Below are positions 22,131-24,798 of a DNA stretch of 24,798 nt, piece by piece. A model generated the notes under the pieces. The model saw only the letters and a program-made list of their open reading frames with translations, made no database searches and was not told where the DNA came from. The stretch is from Leptofilum sp050292445 (GTDB taxonomy: Bacteria > Chloroflexota > Anaerolineae > Promineifilales > Promineifilaceae). A program made the translations under genes and the position numbers. Within the stretch, counting starts at the first letter, position 1. Each line of letters opens with the position of its first letter. The stretch lies in the NCBI GenBank assembly GCA_050292445.1, contig JBNKLQ010000067.1, positions 1-24,798 on the forward strand, read 5' to 3'.

Positions 22131-24131
22131 GTGTCAAAAATGAAAGCAAACGGCCGTGTTCAACGGTCACTTTTCCTCTTGTTACCGTTCCTTTTTCTGA
22201 GCAGTCTATGGAGCTTATTTGGCAGCAACCACATTGCCACCACACCCAAGGCCGTAGCCGCCCCCGCAACCCAGCTTGACCTCTCATTGGAATTGTTTGG
22301 CGAAGGGCTTTCGCTGCCTACTGGCATCATCAATACGGGTGTGCCGGGCGACGGCCGTCTTTTTGTCACGCAGCAAGGCGGCCAGATTCGTATCCTTACA
22401 GCTGATGGCACTCTCCTGAGCACGCCTTTTTTGGACATTACCAGTAAGGTAAGCTTGTTTGGGGAAAATGGTTTGCTCGGGCTGGCTTTTGATCCCGACT
22501 ATGCCACCAATGGTTTTTTCTACATTTATTACACGCGCCTGAGTGATCGGAATAACGTGCTGGCGCGATACCAGGTGAGCGGCGATCCAAATGTGGCCGA
22601 CGCTGGCAGTGAGCAGATTTTATTAACGGCCGTTGAGCCCAAAGATGGTCACAATGGCGGCGCGCTGGCCTTTGGCCCAGATGGCTACCTGTATGTGGCC
22701 ATTGGTGATGGGGGCCTGCCGGGCAATGACAACGTGCCCCCCAGCGAGCCGCAAGACCGCACCAGCCTACTGGGTAAAATCTTGCGCCTGGACGTAGCAC
22801 AAAGCACCGCCCACGCCCCAGATTGCGGCACCGCCCTTTACACCATTCCCAACGATAATCCATTCCGCAACGGCGTAGGCGGCGACTGCGATGAAATTTG
22901 GGCGCTTGGTTTCCGCAACCCGTGGCGCATCAGCTTTGATCGAGCCACGGGCGATCTGTACATTGCCGATGTAGGCGAAAATGTGCAAGAAGAGATTAAT
23001 TTCCAGCCAGCCAGCAGCAGCGGCGGTGAAAACTACGGCTGGCCCTGCTATGAAGGGGATGGGGTACGTTATGAGCCATCTTGCCAGACTGTTAGCTACA
23101 CATTTCCTGTCTTTTCTTACGGTCATGAGAATGGCAACTGCTCGGTGACGGGCGGGTATGTCTATCGTGGCCAACAATACCCGGCAATGGCTGGCCATTA
23201 TTTGTTTGCCGACTTTTGCACTGCCTTCGTTTGGAATTTGCATCCTGAAGGCAGTGGTTGGGAAGTCCATGATTACGATTTTGGGACGATCATTGTTTGG
23301 CCTTCCACTTTTGGTGAGAATGTACAAGGAGAGCTGTTCCTGGGAGATCTATCAACGGGCAATATTTACCAGGTTGTAGAAAATAGTGTGGTTGCACCAA
23401 CAACGCTGGCCATTCACAAAACAGGCCCAACTGAAAGTGGCGCGGGCGCGCCCATCGACTACCAGATCACGGTGACCAATACGGGCGGCACCAGTGCCAG
23501 CGGTTTGATAATTACCGATACGCTGCCGGTAGGCGCAGCTTACCTGAACAGCCCAGGGGGCAGCTTGCAAAATGGCGTGGTTACCTGGTCTGTGGGTGAG
23601 TTGGCCGCAGGCAGCAGCGTCACCGTTAATTTTGCTGTCACAGCCACGGAAACTGTCACCAACTTTGATTATGGGGCGCAGGCTGCTGGTGGTGTGATGG
23701 TGTTGGGGGATACGGCCGTTACCACCCAAATCCTCGCGCCAGACCTAAGCATCAGCAAAGTCGGCACAGCCCATGTGCAAACGGGCGAACCGATCAGCTA
23801 CACACTCATCGTGCGCAACGATGGCGATCTGCCTGCCAACAATCTGACGATTACCGACACGCTGCCCACGGGCACGGAGATGCTCAGCGCCACCGACAGC
23901 GGACTTGAATTTGGCGGCGTGGTGACCTGGAATCTGCTGCCGCTGAATCCCGGTGAGCAGGTTTCAGTGGGTCTTGTTGTCACGCCAACGATGTTGATTG
24001 AGGATACGGTCGTTATCCGCAACGAAATTTACGGGGTCACGGCTGATGGCGGCTACCAGGCCACTGGCCAGCCAGTGGTTACCATTGTGAATGGTACACA
24101 GACGTTTGCGCCCATTATTTTACGGCCGTAA
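22131..24131 (+). CDS. Secreted glucose/sorbosone dehydrogenase-like (PQQ-type) protein with two DUF11 repeats
   Basis: The protein is 666 residues. GTG 22131 is chosen for AAAGGAG 6 nt upstream (ATG 22140 is the alternative). A signal peptide (SLFLLLPFLFLSSLWSLF) leads to a six-bladed beta-propeller of the GSDH family, with LPTGIINTGVPGDGRLFVTQ, GLLGLAFDPDY, the His174-containing DGHNGGALAFGPDG, WALGFRNPWRISFD and GENYGWPCYEG. Two DUF11 repeats follow (about 425-515 and 540-630; VTNTG..ITDTLP and VRNDG..ITDTLP). The protein ends TFAPIILRP, close to the YLPLI tail of the first two genes. It may oxidise sugars outside the cell with PQQ, or simply bind them; no PQQ synthesis genes are in the window. 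Confidence 0.87.
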   Translation: MSKMKANGRVQRSLFLLLPFLFLSSLWSLFGSNHIATTPKAVAAPATQLDLSLELFGEGLSLPTGIINTGVPGDGRLFVTQQGGQIRILTADGTLLSTPFLDITSKVSLFGENGLLGLAFDPDYATNGFFYIYYTRLSDRNNVLARYQVSGDPNVADAGSEQILLTAVEPKDGHNGGALAFGPDGYLYVAIGDGGLPGNDNVPPSEPQDRTSLLGKILRLDVAQSTAHAPDCGTALYTIPNDNPFRNGVGGDCDEIWALGFRNPWRISFDRATGDLYIADVGENVQEEINFQPASSSGGENYGWPCYEGDGVRYEPSCQTVSYTFPVFSYGHENGNCSVTGGYVYRGQQYPAMAGHYLFADFCTAFVWNLHPEGSGWEVHDYDFGTIIVWPSTFGENVQGELFLGDLSTGNIYQVVENSVVAPTTLAIHKTGPTESGAGAPIDYQITVTNTGGTSASGLIITDTLPVGAAYLNSPGGSLQNGVVTWSVGELAAGSSVTVNFAVTATETVTNFDYGAQAAGGVMVLGDTAVTTQILAPDLSISKVGTAHVQTGEPISYTLIVRNDGDLPANNLTITDTLPTGTEMLSATDSGLEFGGVVTWNLLPLNPGEQVSVGLVVTPTMLIEDTVVIRNEIYGVTADGGYQATGQPVVTIVNGTQTFAPIILRP

Positions 24132-24162
24132 CAAGAAAACTTTACAGCTTCGGTTTGTCCTC

Positions 24163-24207
24163 AAGCTGCGCAGAGAATTTCATTCTTTGCGCAGCTTTTC
24201 TATTTTG
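24163..24207 (+). terminator. Intrinsic terminator after the dehydrogenase gene
   Basis: AAGCTGCGCA (24163-24172) pairs perfectly with TGCGCAGCTT (24188-24197), extended by GAGAA/TTCTT with one mismatch, and is followed by TTTTCTATTTT. This is the clearest rho-independent terminator in the window. Confidence 0.85.
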
Positions 24208-24331
24208 GAGGCGTTTTTCTGTAGAGGATGGGAAACGGCCGTTGTCAAACATATCGATCCCTGGTTTTTGTGGTAAACTGGCGCAGCCTTTTCGTTTCCG
24301 TTGTCCAGTATTTCCTTTAGGAGGGTGTAGT

Positions 24332-24798
24332 GTGAAGGTTAAAGATTTTCCATGGGCAAGGTTGTTACTTCCTGTTTTGTTGGCAGCACTTTTAATCAGT
24401 TTTATTCTAACGGCCGTTACAATTCTCTCTGCTGCTCCCCCTGCCAAACCTGGCCAACCATTAGGCGCTGGCACTTTTATTGTCACCGGCACTGTGACGG
24501 CAGAAGCCAGCCAAATGCCGGTTGCCAACGTCCAGGTTTTTGCCTTTAGTGGTGAGCTTTCAGAAGAAGTGACAACAACAGCGCAAGGTGAATACACCGT
24601 AACCCTCACTAGCGGCATTTTTTACGATATCGTCTTTAATCCGCCTCACGGGAGCGGACTCGCTTCGCAGAGTGTTCGCAGTGTTGGTTCAACTAAAACA
24701 ATTGACATAACGCTTCCTCCTGGGCACGCCATTTCAGGTACGGTGTACGAAGATAGCAGCAAGACAACCGGAGTAGAAAATACAGCCATCTTTGCTTT
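24332..24798 (+). CDS. N-terminus of a secreted protein with carboxypeptidase-regulatory/Cna-B-like domains (runs off the window)
   Basis: GTG 24332 has an excellent AGGAGGG (24319-24325) 6 nt upstream, and the frame stays open to the last base, so about 155 residues are seen. A signal peptide or anchor (LLLPVLLAALLISFILTAVT) is followed by ILSAAPPAKPG. A beta-sandwich repeat starts at FIVTGTVTAEASQMPVANVQ and includes GEYTVTLTSGIFYDIVF; a second begins at HAISGTVYEDSSKTTGVENT. These match carboxypeptidase regulatory-like domains, typical of large surface proteins. The catalytic part, if any, is outside the window. A copy of ACGGCCGT encodes T-A-V within the signal helix. Confidence 0.8.
   Translation, partial: MKVKDFPWARLLLPVLLAALLISFILTAVTILSAAPPAKPGQPLGAGTFIVTGTVTAEASQMPVANVQVFAFSGELSEEVTTTAQGEYTVTLTSGIFYDIVFNPPHGSGLASQSVRSVGSTKTIDITLPPGHAISGTVYEDSSKTTGVENTAIFA

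Larger units (their letters stand above)
55..24417. repeat. Dispersed palindromic octamer ACGGCCGT, about 51 copies
   Basis: Exact copies start at 55, 214, 325, 465, 633, 751, 974, 1097, 1385, 1495, 2039, 2205, 2544, 3032, 3546, 4532, 5268, 5952, 6671, 6854, 7199, 7365, 7520, 7922, 8099, 8715, 9074, 9101, 9522, 9651, 10282, 10780, 11521, 11768, 12626, 13922, 14705, 16262, 17807, 20092, 20983, 21318, 21633, 21923, 22150, 22351, 22626, 23712, 24122, 24235 and 24410. Most are flanked by A on the left and T on the right. Within genes the octamer is read in all three frames, giving T-A-V, [NDYH]-G-R or R-P. Random expectation at this base composition is about 0.5 copies. The pattern resembles the HIP1 palindrome of cyanobacteria in behaviour, not in sequence. 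Copies are sparse from about 14.7 to 20.1 kb. Confidence 0.9.

Overview
The window looks like a chromosomal segment of an uncultivated Chloroflexota bacterium, probably Anaerolineae-like. This is inferred from the secreted proteins ending in a YLPLV/I-type tail, the P/T-rich linkers in a receptor kinase, NrfD-type respiration with multiheme cytochromes, and many small dispersed palindromes. No rRNA, tRNA, CRISPR array or transposase gene was seen. The octamer ACGGCCGT occurs about 51 times by my count, roughly one hundred times the chance expectation. It is the strongest anonymous signal in the window.

Layout. Positions 1-3187 hold the end of a secreted protein and a gingipain-type (C25) peptidase. 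Next come a small inverted-repeat element (3193-3288) and an internally deleted MFS transporter remnant (3336-3555). Positions 3643-9390 are a tight three-gene operon: a NERD-FHA protein, a membrane Ser/Thr kinase with an extracellular FecR-like plus degenerate M14-peptidase-like sensor, and a membrane-anchored CocE/S15-type hydrolase. Positions 9556-11967 hold prephenate dehydrogenase (tyrA), a P-II-like protein and a Na+/Ca2+ exchanger-family transporter, separated by dispersed repeats.

Positions 12088-19534 form a divergent respiratory and sulfur region. Leftward: an octaheme cytochrome, a four-cluster ferredoxin with a Tat signal, an NrfD membrane subunit and a DUF333 lipoprotein. Rightward: a twelve-haem lipoprotein cytochrome broken by two in-frame stop codons, then a lipoprotein with four rhodanese domains made by tandem duplication. 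The set suggests electron exchange between quinone and periplasmic sulfur compounds, but no molybdopterin catalytic subunit is present, so the substrate is unknown.

Positions 19821-24798 hold a LysR regulator, an F420-type (DUF385) oxidoreductase cotranscribed with a TetR regulator that has a clear palindromic operator over its own promoter, a secreted PQQ/glucose-sorbosone dehydrogenase-like protein with two DUF11 repeats, a good intrinsic terminator, and the start of another secreted protein that runs off the end.

The candidates most likely to be undescribed are the NERD-FHA/sensor-kinase/hydrolase operon, the twice-interrupted dodecaheme cytochrome, the ACGGCCGT octamer and the 95-bp inverted-repeat elements. 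All counts and coordinates were made by eye.
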